Assembly (NCBI GenBank): GCA_029880105.1
Contig: JAOUPA010000039.1
Location: forward strand, 1-14,182
Reading direction: 5' to 3'
Length of the DNA stretch: 14,182 nucleotides
Origin: Gammaproteobacteria bacterium
GTDB taxonomy: Bacteria > Pseudomonadota > Gammaproteobacteria > SZUA-229
Numbering within the stretch: position 1 is the first letter of the stretch; every line of letters begins with the position of its first letter. The notes beneath the pieces were generated by a model. It was not told the DNA's origin, did no database searches, and saw only the letters and a list, made by a program, of their open reading frames with translations. This document shows, piece after piece, positions 1 to 7,354 of this stretch. The position numbers were made by a program, and so were the translations under genes.

Positions 1-43
1 CGGCGTGACAGGCCGGCATTCTAACCAGCTGAACTACCGGTCC
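1..43 (-). tRNA. tRNA-Asp (GTC), 5' part only
   Basis: The reverse strand reads a tRNA 5' half: acceptor strand GGACCGG, TA at positions 8-9, a D-arm (GTTCAGCTGGTTAGA) and an anticodon loop CTGTCAC with anticodon GTC, closely matching bacterial tRNA-Asp. The window ends just after the anticodon stem, so the variable loop, T-arm and 3' end are not visible. It lies 5 nt downstream of tRNA-Val and is presumably processed from the same transcript. Confidence 0.9.
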
Positions 44-48
44 GAAAT

Positions 49-124
49 TGGTGGGTGGTGAGGGGATCGAACCCCCGACATTCGCCTTGTAAGGGCGACG
101 CTCTACCAGCTGAGCTAACCACCC
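49..124 (-). tRNA. tRNA-Val (TAC)
   Basis: Complete 76-nt cloverleaf on the minus strand. The acceptor GGGTGGT pairs with ACCACCC, the anticodon loop CTTACAA gives anticodon TAC, the T-arm contains GGTTCGATC, and the 3' CCA is encoded (49-51). It starts only 15 nt after the hupB stop codon with no terminator in between, so it is probably made from the hupB transcript or a read-through product. Confidence 0.97.
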
Positions 125-139
125 GGCCAAAAGAGCGCG

Positions 140-412
140 CTAGTTTACAGCTTCCTTAAGCGCTTTGCCAGGTTTAAACGCAGGCACTTTAGCTGCCTTA
201 ATTTGAATTTCTGCACCAGTCTGAGGATTACGACCTGTACGTGCAGAACGCTCACGAACCAGAAAAGAACCAAAACCAACAATACTTACTTGATCGCCGC
301 CTTTCATTGCATTTGTAATAACTTCAATAACAGCATCAAATGCACGAGTTGAGTCAGCCTTAGATAAACCAGCTGCTTCTGCAACTGCATCAATTAATTC
401 AGATTTATTCAT
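140..412 (-). CDS. hupB: DNA-binding protein HU-beta
   Basis: A 90-residue protein, the standard length for HU, with near full-length resemblance to E. coli HU-beta. It carries the DNA-binding family signature GFGSFLVRERSARTGRNPQ starting at residue 46, with the intercalating Pro at position 63 in RNPQTG, and the basic tail KPGKALKEAVN. HU is a small nucleoid protein that acts as a dimer, bends DNA without strong sequence preference and supports compaction, replication and repair. The start is set by a clear AGGAAA Shine-Dalgarno about 6 nt before the ATG. It lies downstream of lon, the usual gammaproteobacterial order. The beta assignment rests on that neighbourhood and on the MNKSELIDAVA amino terminus. 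Confidence 0.97.
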   Translation of the reverse strand: MNKSELIDAVAEAAGLSKADSTRAFDAVIEVITNAMKGGDQVSIVGFGSFLVRERSARTGRNPQTGAEIQIKAAKVPAFKPGKALKEAVN

Positions 413-542
413 TATAATTTCCTATGTATTTAAGATGATTTGATTATGTTTATAATTTTGTATTTTTGCTTTTACGCATCTTTTATATTTTTCTGCTCTT
501 ATTATGAGATGTTACTGGCGCTGAAATATAAAAGCCGTGCAT

Positions 543-572
543 TTTATACCAGTCCGCAGCAAGCGCTGTCAA
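543..572 (-). promoter_or_regulatory. Sigma-70 promoter for hupB
   Basis: On the minus strand a perfect -35 TTGACA (567-572) is followed after 18 nt by TATAAA (543-548). The -10 is preceded by TGG, giving an extended -10 (TGnTATAAA). Transcription should begin near position 536, leaving an AT-rich leader of roughly 120 nt before the hupB ATG. The rest of the 248-nt lon-hupB spacer holds no gene, and I see no convincing lon terminator in it, only a T-run just upstream of the -35. Confidence 0.75.
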
Positions 573-660
573 TGAAAAAAGCAGGAAAAATGCGGGTTTT
601 ATGCAATTAGAGCAATATCTTCCCTGATAAATTAACACTTAGCTCTATTTGGTGCAGAGA

Positions 661-3093
661 TCAGTGATGCCTCACTCGACCACCTGTTTTTTTTGTTTTT
701 GTACTTGTTTTTCTGCTAGTTGCAGGTGCATCTTCAAGTGGTGTCGGCATTTCCTCTAACGCCACTTCAAGCACTTCATCTATCCATCGAACGGGTTTAA
801 TGTCCAGTTTTGACAGAATATTTTTAGGTATCTCAACCAGGTCTTTTTCATTATCCTGAGGAATAATAATGGTATCAATACCTGCACGATGAGCCGCCAG
901 TAATTTTTCCTTGAGGCCACCGATAGGCAGCACCTCACCACGTAGCGTGATTTCTCCTGTCATTGCAACATTCGCCTTAACAGGTATGCCAGTCAATGAT
1001 GATGTTAGTGCTGTACACATACCAACACCTGCACTTGGGCCATCTTTTGGTGTTGCACCTTCAGGTACATGTACGTGAATATCCTTATCATCCTGAAAAT
1101 TATCCGCCAGTCCCAATGAGGCTGAACGACTACGTATCACAGTCATTGCCGCCTGAATTGACTCCTGCATAACGTCACCTAACTGGCCGGTATAAGATAG
1201 CTTACCTTTACCAGGCATCACTGCAGATTCAATTGTTAACAGTTCACCACCTACCTCAGTCCATGCCAGACCATTAACCTGTCCTACCTGATTATGCTTT
1301 TCAGCAACCCCGTAACGGAAACGTTTCACACCCAGATAGTTTTCAAGATTTTTAGGGGTAACTACAGTCGCCTTACTTCCTGGCTTCAGCACCATTTGTT
1401 TAACAACCTTGCGACAAATTTTAGCGAGCTCACGCTGTAGATTACGCACACCCGCCTCGCGTGTGTACAGCCGTACAATATCTCGCAACGCAGCATCACT
1501 AACCTGTAACTCATCTTCCTTCAAACCGCTATCTTCTATTTGTTTTGGTAACAGGTATTTTTTAGCAATCGCCACTTTTTCATCTTCGGTATAACCCGGC
1601 AGACGGATGACCTCCATACGGTCGAGTAACGGCCCAGGAATATTCATACTGTTTGCCGTGGCAACAAACATCACGTCAGACAGATCAAAATCCACTTCTA
1701 GGTAATGGTCAGAAAAAGTATGATTTTGCTCAGGATCAAGCACTTCCAGCAGTGCCGAAGCTGGGTCACCACGAAAGTCTGCTGCCATTTTGTCAATTTC
1801 ATCTAACAAAAACAGCGGATTACGTGTACCTATCTTGCTCAGGTTCTGGATAACCTTGCCGGGAAGTGAGCCAATATAGGTTCGACGGTGGCCACGAATT
1901 TCAGACTCATCACGTACACCACCCAATGCCATACGCGTATATTTGCGATTAGTTGCACGCGCAATAGATTGCCCTAATGAAGTTTTACCCACACCCGGAG
2001 GTCCAACCAGGCACAGGATAGGCCCTTTTAGTTTATTGACACGCTGCTGCACAGCAAGATATTCAAGGATGCGCTCTTTAACTTTATCGAGCCCATAGTG
2101 ATCATCATTGAGTACTTTTTCAGCGCCAGCTAAATCACGTCGAATTTTTGATTTTTTCTTCCACGGGCAGTCAACTAACCAGTCGATGTAATTTCTCACA
2201 ACCGTCGCTTCCGCTGACATCGGTGACATCATTTTCAGCTTATTGAGTTCACTGGTAGCTTTCTTATTCGCCTCCTTGCTCATACCCGCCGCTTCAATAC
2301 GTCGCTCAAGCTCTTCGATCTCATTAGGCACATCTTCCATATCACCCAGTTCTTTCTGGATTGCCTTCATCTGCTCATTCAGATAATACTCACGCTGACT
2401 TTTTTCCATCTGCTGCTTAACACGGCCACGGATGCGTTTCTCAATCTGCAGCAGGTCAATCTCAGCATCAATCAGGCTCATCAGGTATTCAAGCCGTTTG
2501 TGCACACTTTCAATCTCGAGAATTTTCTGTTTTTCGTCAAGTTTCAGTGACATATGAGCAGCAATCGTATCAGAAAGCCGTGACGGCTCATCAATACCCG
2601 CCAGTGAGGTAAGTATCTCAGCAGGCACTTTTTTGTTGAGTTTTACATACTGATCGAATGCGTTAAGGATGGAGCGCGCAAGAATTTCAAGCTCACGCTC
2701 ATCTTCATCAGTCGTCTCATTAATTTCGATATAACTGGCTACAAAGAAGTCATTACTTTCATGCAGATCATTAATTTTTGCACGTTGCACACCTTCAACC
2801 AGTACCTTAATCGTTCCGTCAGGTAATTTTAGCAACTGAAGAATTGTGGCTAATGTACCAATGGTGTGTACATCATTAATTCCAGGCTCATCAATATCGG
2901 CACTTTTCTGCGCAATCAGCAGAATCTTTTTATTGTCCTGCATTGCTGCATCAAGTGCATGAATGGATTTTTCACGCCCAACAAACAGCGGTATTACCAT
3001 ATGAGGATAAACCACTACATCTCGTAATGGTAAAACTGGAACTTCTGCTGCTACAGATGGATTAGATTGGTCTTTATCACTAGAACTGGCCAT
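661..3093 (-). CDS. lon: ATP-dependent protease Lon
   Basis: An 810-residue single-chain AAA+ serine protease that degrades misfolded and regulatory proteins in the cytoplasm. The N-terminal substrate-recognition (LAN) domain begins at VPVLPLRDVVVYPHMVIPL near residue 18 and is followed by a long charged helical region. The AAA+ module has Walker A GPPGVGKT at 364-371 and a Walker B ending LLDEIDKM. The C-terminal protease domain has the catalytic dyad Ser687 in PKDGPSAG and Lys730 in GGLKEK, spaced 43 residues as in E. coli (Ser679/Lys722). It is about 25 residues longer than E. coli Lon, mostly through a Ser/Thr-rich, basic C-terminal tail (SRKTSTKTKK). The start has an AAGGGG ribosome site 6 nt upstream. 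A heat-shock-like promoter lies in the 98-nt gap after clpX. Confidence 0.98.
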   Translation of the reverse strand: MASSSDKDQSNPSVAAEVPVLPLRDVVVYPHMVIPLFVGREKSIHALDAAMQDNKKILLIAQKSADIDEPGINDVHTIGTLATILQLLKLPDGTIKVLVEGVQRAKINDLHESNDFFVASYIEINETTDEDERELEILARSILNAFDQYVKLNKKVPAEILTSLAGIDEPSRLSDTIAAHMSLKLDEKQKILEIESVHKRLEYLMSLIDAEIDLLQIEKRIRGRVKQQMEKSQREYYLNEQMKAIQKELGDMEDVPNEIEELERRIEAAGMSKEANKKATSELNKLKMMSPMSAEATVVRNYIDWLVDCPWKKKSKIRRDLAGAEKVLNDDHYGLDKVKERILEYLAVQQRVNKLKGPILCLVGPPGVGKTSLGQSIARATNRKYTRMALGGVRDESEIRGHRRTYIGSLPGKVIQNLSKIGTRNPLFLLDEIDKMAADFRGDPASALLEVLDPEQNHTFSDHYLEVDFDLSDVMFVATANSMNIPGPLLDRMEVIRLPGYTEDEKVAIAKKYLLPKQIEDSGLKEDELQVSDAALRDIVRLYTREAGVRNLQRELAKICRKVVKQMVLKPGSKATVVTPKNLENYLGVKRFRYGVAEKHNQVGQVNGLAWTEVGGELLTIESAVMPGKGKLSYTGQLGDVMQESIQAAMTVIRSRSASLGLADNFQDDKDIHVHVPEGATPKDGPSAGVGMCTALTSSLTGIPVKANVAMTGEITLRGEVLPIGGLKEKLLAAHRAGIDTIIIPQDNEKDLVEIPKNILSKLDIKPVRWIDEVLEVALEEMPTPLEDAPATSRKTSTKTKKTGGRVRHH

Positions 3094-3124
3094 GTGTGCC
3101 CCTTAATTATGAATTCTCTGTACC

Positions 3125-3152
3125 ACTGAGGGCTGCCTGCAAGTTTTTCAAG
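3125..3152 (-). promoter_or_regulatory. Probable sigma-32 (heat-shock) promoter for lon
   Basis: The minus strand of the clpX-lon gap has CTTGAAA (3146-3152), then 13 nt, then CCCTCAGT (3125-3132). This resembles the RpoH promoter pattern CTTGAAA-N(11-16)-CCCCATnT, with a perfect -35 and a degraded -10. The predicted start near 3117 gives a leader of about 25 nt before the lon ATG. Lon is a classic RpoH regulon member in Gammaproteobacteria. The match was made by eye. Confidence 0.65.
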
Positions 3153-3191
3153 TGCGAAAACTAACAAACAGGGTTTTATTTACTATCAGGC

Positions 3192-4469
3192 CTACTCTTG
3201 AGAGACGCGCTTATGATCGCCGCCTTCATAAACCAGTAAAGGCTGGTTATCACCTTTAATAACCGAGGCATCGATAACTACTTTGGTGACGCCGTTCCTG
3301 GATGGCAGTTCATACATAGTATCAAGCAGGGTATTTTCCAGAATCGTACGCAAGCCACGTGCGCCAGTTTTGCGTTCCATGGCCTTTTTGGCTATTTCAT
3401 GTAACGCATCATCACGCAGCTCAAGTTCACAATTTTCCATTTCGATCATCTTGGAATACTGTTTTACCAGTGCATTTTTGGGTTGCGTCAGAATAGTAAC
3501 CAGCGCCTCTTCGTCCAGTTCATTCAAAGTTGCGACTACAGGTAAACGCCCTACAAACTCTGGAATCAGTCCATATTGAATCAGGTCATCCGCCTCAAGA
3601 TCACTCAATACATCATTTAAATGACGTTTTTCGTCAATCGAGTGAACCTCAGCACCGAATCCAATACCACCCTTCTCAGAACGATGACGAATAATCTTAT
3701 CCAGGCCAGAAAAGGCGCCACCACAGATAAATAATATTTTACTGGTATCAACCTGCAGAAACTCCTGCTGAGGGTGTTTTCGTCCGCCCTGCGGGGGTAC
3801 CGATGCAATCGTGCCTTCGATTAATTTCAACAGCGCCTGCTGTACACCCTCACCCGATACATCGCGGGTAATAGATGGGTTATCAGACTTACGCGAGATT
3901 TTATCTATCTCATCAATATAAACGATGCCCGTTTGTGCTTTCTCGACATCGTAATCGCATTTTTGCAGCAATTTTTGAATAATATTTTCAACGTCTTCAC
4001 CCACATAACCAGCTTCGGTCAGTGTGGTTGCATCGGCGATCGTGAATGGCACATCTAGCAAACGCGCCAGGGTTTCAGCCAGCAGGGTTTTGCCAGAGCC
4101 AGTTGGACCTATCAGCAGAATATTGCTCTTGGAAAGCTCGATTTCGTCTTTTTTATGCTTAACTTCCAGACGTTTATAGTGATTGTAGACGGCAACGGCA
4201 AGGACTTTTTTTGCCTTCTCCTGGCCAATGACATAATCATCCAGGGTGTCGTGAATTTCCCGAGGCGTGGGCAATTTGCGAATCGCCGAAGAGGTCTCTT
4301 CCTCCATCTCTTCGAGGATAATATCGTTACATAGCTCAACACATTCATCGCAAACATAGACGGAAGGACCGGCAATCAGTTTCTTTACTTCATGCTGACT
4401 CTTGCCACAAAAAGAGCAGTAAAGCAGCTTCTCGGAATCGTTACCAGGGTGATTTTTATCGTCGCTCAT
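3192..4469 (-). CDS. clpX: ATP-dependent Clp protease ATP-binding subunit ClpX
   Basis: A 425-residue AAA+ unfoldase that recognises tagged substrates (for example SsrA-tagged) and threads them into ClpP. The N-terminal zinc-binding domain has Cys18, Cys21, Cys40 and Cys43. The AAA+ core has Walker A GPTGSGKT at 121-128, the pore loop motif GYVGED, a Walker B ending YIDEIDKI, and an RKH-type pore loop (GGRKHPQQEF). The ClpP-docking tripeptide Ile269-Gly270-Phe271 lies in KGGIGFGAEV, so partnership with the adjacent clpP product is expected. The ribosome site is weak (GAG about 6 nt before the ATG). The 177-nt gap from clpP suggests its own promoter, though I could not define one convincingly. 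Confidence 0.98.
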   Translation of the reverse strand: MSDDKNHPGNDSEKLLYCSFCGKSQHEVKKLIAGPSVYVCDECVELCNDIILEEMEEETSSAIRKLPTPREIHDTLDDYVIGQEKAKKVLAVAVYNHYKRLEVKHKKDEIELSKSNILLIGPTGSGKTLLAETLARLLDVPFTIADATTLTEAGYVGEDVENIIQKLLQKCDYDVEKAQTGIVYIDEIDKISRKSDNPSITRDVSGEGVQQALLKLIEGTIASVPPQGGRKHPQQEFLQVDTSKILFICGGAFSGLDKIIRHRSEKGGIGFGAEVHSIDEKRHLNDVLSDLEADDLIQYGLIPEFVGRLPVVATLNELDEEALVTILTQPKNALVKQYSKMIEMENCELELRDDALHEIAKKAMERKTGARGLRTILENTLLDTMYELPSRNGVTKVVIDASVIKGDNQPLLVYEGGDHKRVSQE

Positions 4470-4601
4470 CTAAATCTCAAGCCTAAGGCTCAACCTCTTG
4501 TCTGTCACGCGCCACATGAATCACAAAAAACTGCAGGGCGCCAAAAATTTACATAGGGTAACAATAGCTCATAACAGTCATTTCAACAGAAAACACGGCC
4601 A

Positions 4602-4617
4602 GAAAAAACCTTTTTTC
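4602..4617. repeat. AT-rich palindrome between clpP and clpX
   Basis: Perfect 16-bp self-complementary sequence (GAAAAAACC followed by TTTTTTC), 30 nt beyond the clpP stop. In clpP RNA it could form a weak A-U stem ending in a U-run, so it might attenuate read-through into clpX. It lacks the G+C-rich stem of a standard intrinsic terminator. It is otherwise the only structured element in this 177-nt spacer. Confidence 0.4.
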
Positions 4618-4646
4618 GTCAGGAATTCGTCCCAATTCAGCCGATA

Positions 4647-5300
4647 TTAAGCAGGGCCCTGAGCTCTTTTATCTAATACATCATCAACCAGACCGTATTC
4701 TTTGGCCTGACTGGAACTCATGAAATTGTCACGTTCGGTGTCGTTATCGATGGTTTCAATCGACTGCCCCGTGTGGTGAGCCAGTAATCGGTTCAACTGT
4801 TCACGAATCTTCAGGATTTCTCTGGCATGGATATCAATATCAGTCGCCTGCCCCTGAAAGCCGCCCAGTGGCTGGTGAATCATCACCCTGGAATGAGGCA
4901 AACAAAAACGCTTTCCCTTGGTACCGCCAGCAAGCAAAAATGCCCCCATACTGGCCGCCTGACCGATGCATAAGGTACTCACATCGGGTTTGATAAACTG
5001 CATGGTGTCATAAATCGCCATACCCGCGGTCACTGAGCCACCCGGCGAATTGATATAGACAGATATATCTTTATCCGGGTTTTCTGATTCCAGGAACAAT
5101 AACTGCGCCACAATCAAATTGGCCATATGATCTTCAATGGGTCCAACAATAAAAATCACTCGCTCCTTCAACAGGCGGGAATAGATATCGTAAGAGCGTT
5201 CACCGCGTGATGTCTGCTCCACCACCATTGGAATCAGACCCAATGACTGAGTTTCAAGTGCACCGCCGGTCTGACCATTAAATTGTGGAAATTTATGCAT
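4647..5300 (-). CDS. clpP: ATP-dependent Clp protease proteolytic subunit ClpP
   Basis: A 217-residue serine peptidase that forms the tetradecameric degradation chamber of ClpXP and ClpAP in the cytoplasm. The catalytic triad is complete: Ser117 in GQAASMGA, His142 in VMIHQPLGG, and Asp191 in DTERDNF. These sit at a constant +6 offset from the E. coli precursor residues (111/136/185). The extra residues are in the N-terminal propeptide, expected to be cleaved ahead of the LIPMVVEQTSRGERS segment. The start follows an AAGG element with 8-nt spacing. It begins 12 nt after the tig stop, so tig and clpP are almost certainly one transcript, linking nascent-chain folding to degradation. Confidence 0.98.
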   Translation of the reverse strand: MHKFPQFNGQTGGALETQSLGLIPMVVEQTSRGERSYDIYSRLLKERVIFIVGPIEDHMANLIVAQLLFLESENPDKDISVYINSPGGSVTAGMAIYDTMQFIKPDVSTLCIGQAASMGAFLLAGGTKGKRFCLPHSRVMIHQPLGGFQGQATDIDIHAREILKIREQLNRLLAHHTGQSIETIDNDTERDNFMSSSQAKEYGLVDDVLDKRAQGPA

Positions 5301-5312
5301 GCCTTTTACCTT

Positions 5313-6599
5313 TTATATAGCTGATGCAGGCTTCATTACCTCATCAAATGAGCTACTCACAGTTGATACCTGAGCCTGACCGACCACCCAGTCAATAACT
5401 ATATCTTCAAGCACAAGTGATTCAACTCCGCGTAGCAACTGTGTATTACTCTTGTAATAGTTCACAAACTCGCTGGGATCCTGGTAATCCCTGGCCATCA
5501 ATTCAATACGCTCAATAACTTTAGACTGATCAACCTGAACACCAGAAAGTTTAACCAATTCGCCTAAAATCATACCTGATTTTACACGGCTCTCAGCTTC
5601 ATTCATAAATACTTCAACTGGTTGCTTACTACCAGCCTGGGTACTAGCCTGCTTATGCAGTTGCTGTGCTTCCTCCTGCACAGCCAGCTTAGGTACCTCT
5701 ACTGGATTAGCCATTAACAGCTTATTCATCACCTGGAACTTCAAATTATGACTTAAACGGTTATCTAATTCACGTTGCATATTACTACGAACATCCTCAC
5801 GTAATCTCTCCAAACCACCGTCTTCAACACCAAAATCCTTGGCAAAAGCATCATTCAATTCAGGTAATTCAGGTGCTTCGATTTTAATAAGGGTAATATC
5901 AAACTCAGCTGCCTTACCAGCCAGATTAGCGGCCGCATAATCAGCAGGGAAATTCACACTTATAGTCGACTCAGCACCTTTAGACATACCAATAATTTGA
6001 TCTTCAAAACCTGGAATCATACTGCCAGAACCCAGTACCAACGGTACATTATCTGCAGAACCGCCATCGAACAGTTCACCATCGACACGACCCTTGAAAT
6101 TAATCGTCACGCGATCACCCTGCTCTGAAGCACGGCCAACCTCGTTCCAGCTAGCTTTCTGCTTACGCAAGGTTTCAAGCAGACTATCAACATCTGCCTC
6201 TGTTACTTCGGCTACAACCTTTTCAACCTCAAGATCGGCTACCGGTGCTAACTCAAACTCAGGATACACTTCAAAAGTAGCGATATATTCAAGAGGCTGG
6301 CCTAACTGAAAACTAATAGGCTCGATAGACGGGTCCCCTGCTAGGCGCAAATTTTCCTGAATAACTGCATCTCGAAAAGAATTCTGCATGACTTCACTTG
6401 CTACTTCCTGGAATACCTGTGATTCATAATGCTGTTTAACAACCTTGAAAGGCACCTTACCGGGACGGAAACCGTCGACTTTAACTCGACCTTTCATCGA
6501 TTGTAGCCTGCTCTCAACTTGAGCATCGATTGTTTCCGCTGGCACTTGAACCGTCAATTTACGCTCAAGCCCTTCCCCTGTTTCGACTGAAACTTGCAT
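5313..6599 (-). CDS. tig: Trigger factor (ribosome-associated chaperone and prolyl isomerase)
   Basis: A 428-residue three-domain chaperone that binds at the ribosome exit tunnel and shields nascent chains. The N-terminal ribosome-binding signature GFRPGKVP is at 43-50. The FKBP-type peptidyl-prolyl isomerase domain starts near GDRVTINFKGRVDG (from residue 161) and continues through GSGSMIPGFEDQIIGM. The remainder is the helical substrate-binding C-terminal domain. I place the start at the ATG at 6599. A GTG two codons upstream is also in frame, but it overlaps the Shine-Dalgarno GAGGTG, which lies 5 nt before the ATG, so the GTG is unlikely to be used. tRNA-Leu ends 46 nt upstream, and clpP follows after 12 nt. 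Confidence 0.97.
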   Translation of the reverse strand: MQVSVETGEGLERKLTVQVPAETIDAQVESRLQSMKGRVKVDGFRPGKVPFKVVKQHYESQVFQEVASEVMQNSFRDAVIQENLRLAGDPSIEPISFQLGQPLEYIATFEVYPEFELAPVADLEVEKVVAEVTEADVDSLLETLRKQKASWNEVGRASEQGDRVTINFKGRVDGELFDGGSADNVPLVLGSGSMIPGFEDQIIGMSKGAESTISVNFPADYAAANLAGKAAEFDITLIKIEAPELPELNDAFAKDFGVEDGGLERLREDVRSNMQRELDNRLSHNLKFQVMNKLLMANPVEVPKLAVQEEAQQLHKQASTQAGSKQPVEVFMNEAESRVKSGMILGELVKLSGVQVDQSKVIERIELMARDYQDPSEFVNYYKSNTQLLRGVESLVLEDIVIDWVVGQAQVSTVSSSFDEVMKPASAI

Positions 6600-6645
6600 A
6601 AACACCTCAGTGTATGTTCTTAATTTTAAAGAAGAAATGATAATA

Positions 6646-6729
<84 letters not shown>

Positions 6730-6742
6730 TTATAGGGTGCGA

Positions 6743-6751
6743 ATCATACCA
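6743..6751 (-). promoter_or_regulatory. Possible extended -10 promoter element for tRNA-Leu
   Basis: The minus strand of the 91-nt Lys-Leu gap has TGGTATGAT (extended -10 TGnTATGAT), followed by the GC-rich stretch TCGCACCC, with tRNA-Leu starting 13 nt downstream. No good -35 was found at normal spacing. A T-run lies immediately upstream of the element. Confidence 0.35.
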
Positions 6752-6820
6752 AAAAAAACCGTTAAATATGCCTAAATCAGCATAAATACAGCAATTTTTT
6801 GGAATTAATTGCATATTTCA

Positions 6821-6896
6821 TGGTGGGTCGTCAGGGACTCGAACCCTGGACCAAGAGATTAAGAGTCTCCTGCTCTACCAACTGAGCTAACAACCC
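6821..6896 (-). tRNA. tRNA-Lys (CTT)
   Basis: A complete 76-nt tRNA on the minus strand. The acceptor GGGTTGT pairs with ACGACCC (allowing G-U), the D-arm is AGCTCAGTTGGTAGAGC, the anticodon loop CTCTTAA gives anticodon CTT, the T-arm contains AGGGTTCGAGTCCCT, and CCA is encoded (6821-6823). The body is lysine-type. It reads only AAG, so a TTT lysine tRNA must lie elsewhere in the genome. It sits between His and Leu in the array. Confidence 0.94.
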
Positions 6897-6941
6897 AGAA
6901 ATTCATATTTTATACAGCCTAAGGATGACTGTAATGAAAAA

Positions 6942-7018
6942 TGGGGTGGACGATGGGGCTCGAACCCACGACAACCGGAATCACAATCCGGGACTCTACC
7001 AACTGAGCTACGTCCACC
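6942..7018 (-). tRNA. tRNA-His (GTG)
   Basis: A 77-nt tRNA on the minus strand with the histidine-specific extra 5' G (position 7018) opposite a C discriminator, acceptor GTGGACG pairing with CGTCCAC, anticodon GTG in the loop ATTGTGATT, and encoded CCA (6942-6944). tRNA-Arg ends 10 nt upstream of it. Confidence 0.97.
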
Positions 7019-7028
7019 ATAAACAAAA

Positions 7029-7105
7029 TGGCGCGCCTGGCAGGATTCGAACCTGCTACCCTCGGCTTAGAAGGCCGATGCTCTATCCGATTGAGCTACA
7101 GGCGC
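7029..7105 (-). tRNA. tRNA-Arg (TCT)
   Basis: A 77-nt tRNA on the minus strand: acceptor GCGCCTG paired with CAGGCGC, D-arm AGCTCAATCGGATAGAGC, anticodon TCT in the loop CTTCTAA, T-arm containing CAGGTTCGAATCCTG, and encoded CCA. It reads AGA/AGG. A 169-nt gap separates it from tRNA-Pro, unusually large for this array. Confidence 0.97.
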
Positions 7106-7142
7106 AGTATTTGAATAACTACAATTCTATCCAGACAACCAG

Positions 7143-7164
7143 AATTTGGTCAGGGGCTAGAGAG
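7143..7164 (-). repeat. Degenerate copy of the tRNA-Pro 3' end
   Basis: The plus strand here reads AATTTGGTCAGGGGCTAGAGAG (two single-base insertions aside, the same as 7271-7290, which spans the tRNA-Pro 3' end with its CCA and flanking AATT). Similarity stops abruptly after the GAGAG on the T-arm side. The copies are about 128 bp apart. This could be a scar from loss of a tandem tRNA, or an old attachment-site-like duplication. No integrase or other element genes lie between them. Confidence 0.45.
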
Positions 7165-7274
7165 CTTACAAAATATATCCTGTATTTTGCATTTTAGACC
7201 ATGCTATGCACGTTCCAGATTGCTCCCGATTATTCCCCTAACTCGACTCGCTTACCTGCCAGCCCTAATCAATT

Positions 7275-7351
7275 TGGTCGGGGTAGAGAGATTCGAACTC
7301 CCGACATTCTGCTCCCAAAGCAGACGCGCTACCAGACTGCGCTATACCCCG
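7275..7351 (-). tRNA. tRNA-Pro (TGG)
   Basis: A 77-nt tRNA on the minus strand: acceptor CGGGGTA paired with TACCCCG, D-arm starting GCGCAG typical of proline tRNA, anticodon TGG in the loop TTTGGGA, T-arm with GGAGTTCGAATCTC, and encoded CCA (7275-7277). It is the promoter-proximal member of the array and starts 3 nt after a perfect palindrome. Confidence 0.97.
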
Positions 7352-7354
7352 ATA

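Noticed and set aside
574..606. Possible lon terminator around the T-run upstream of the hupB promoter
   Set aside because: Only a 3-bp GC stem could be drawn (GCA...TGC), too weak to call.
1409..1853. Small plus-strand open frames opposite lon
   Set aside because: Antisense shadows of strongly conserved Lon coding sequence, with no ribosome sites or recognisable families.
3283..4375. Open frames in other frames or strands within clpX
   Set aside because: Shadows of clpX; the real frame carries all expected motifs.
4500..4590. TTGAAA-containing sequence upstream of clpX as a promoter
   Set aside because: No acceptable sigma-70 -10 or sigma-32 CCCC element at correct spacing.
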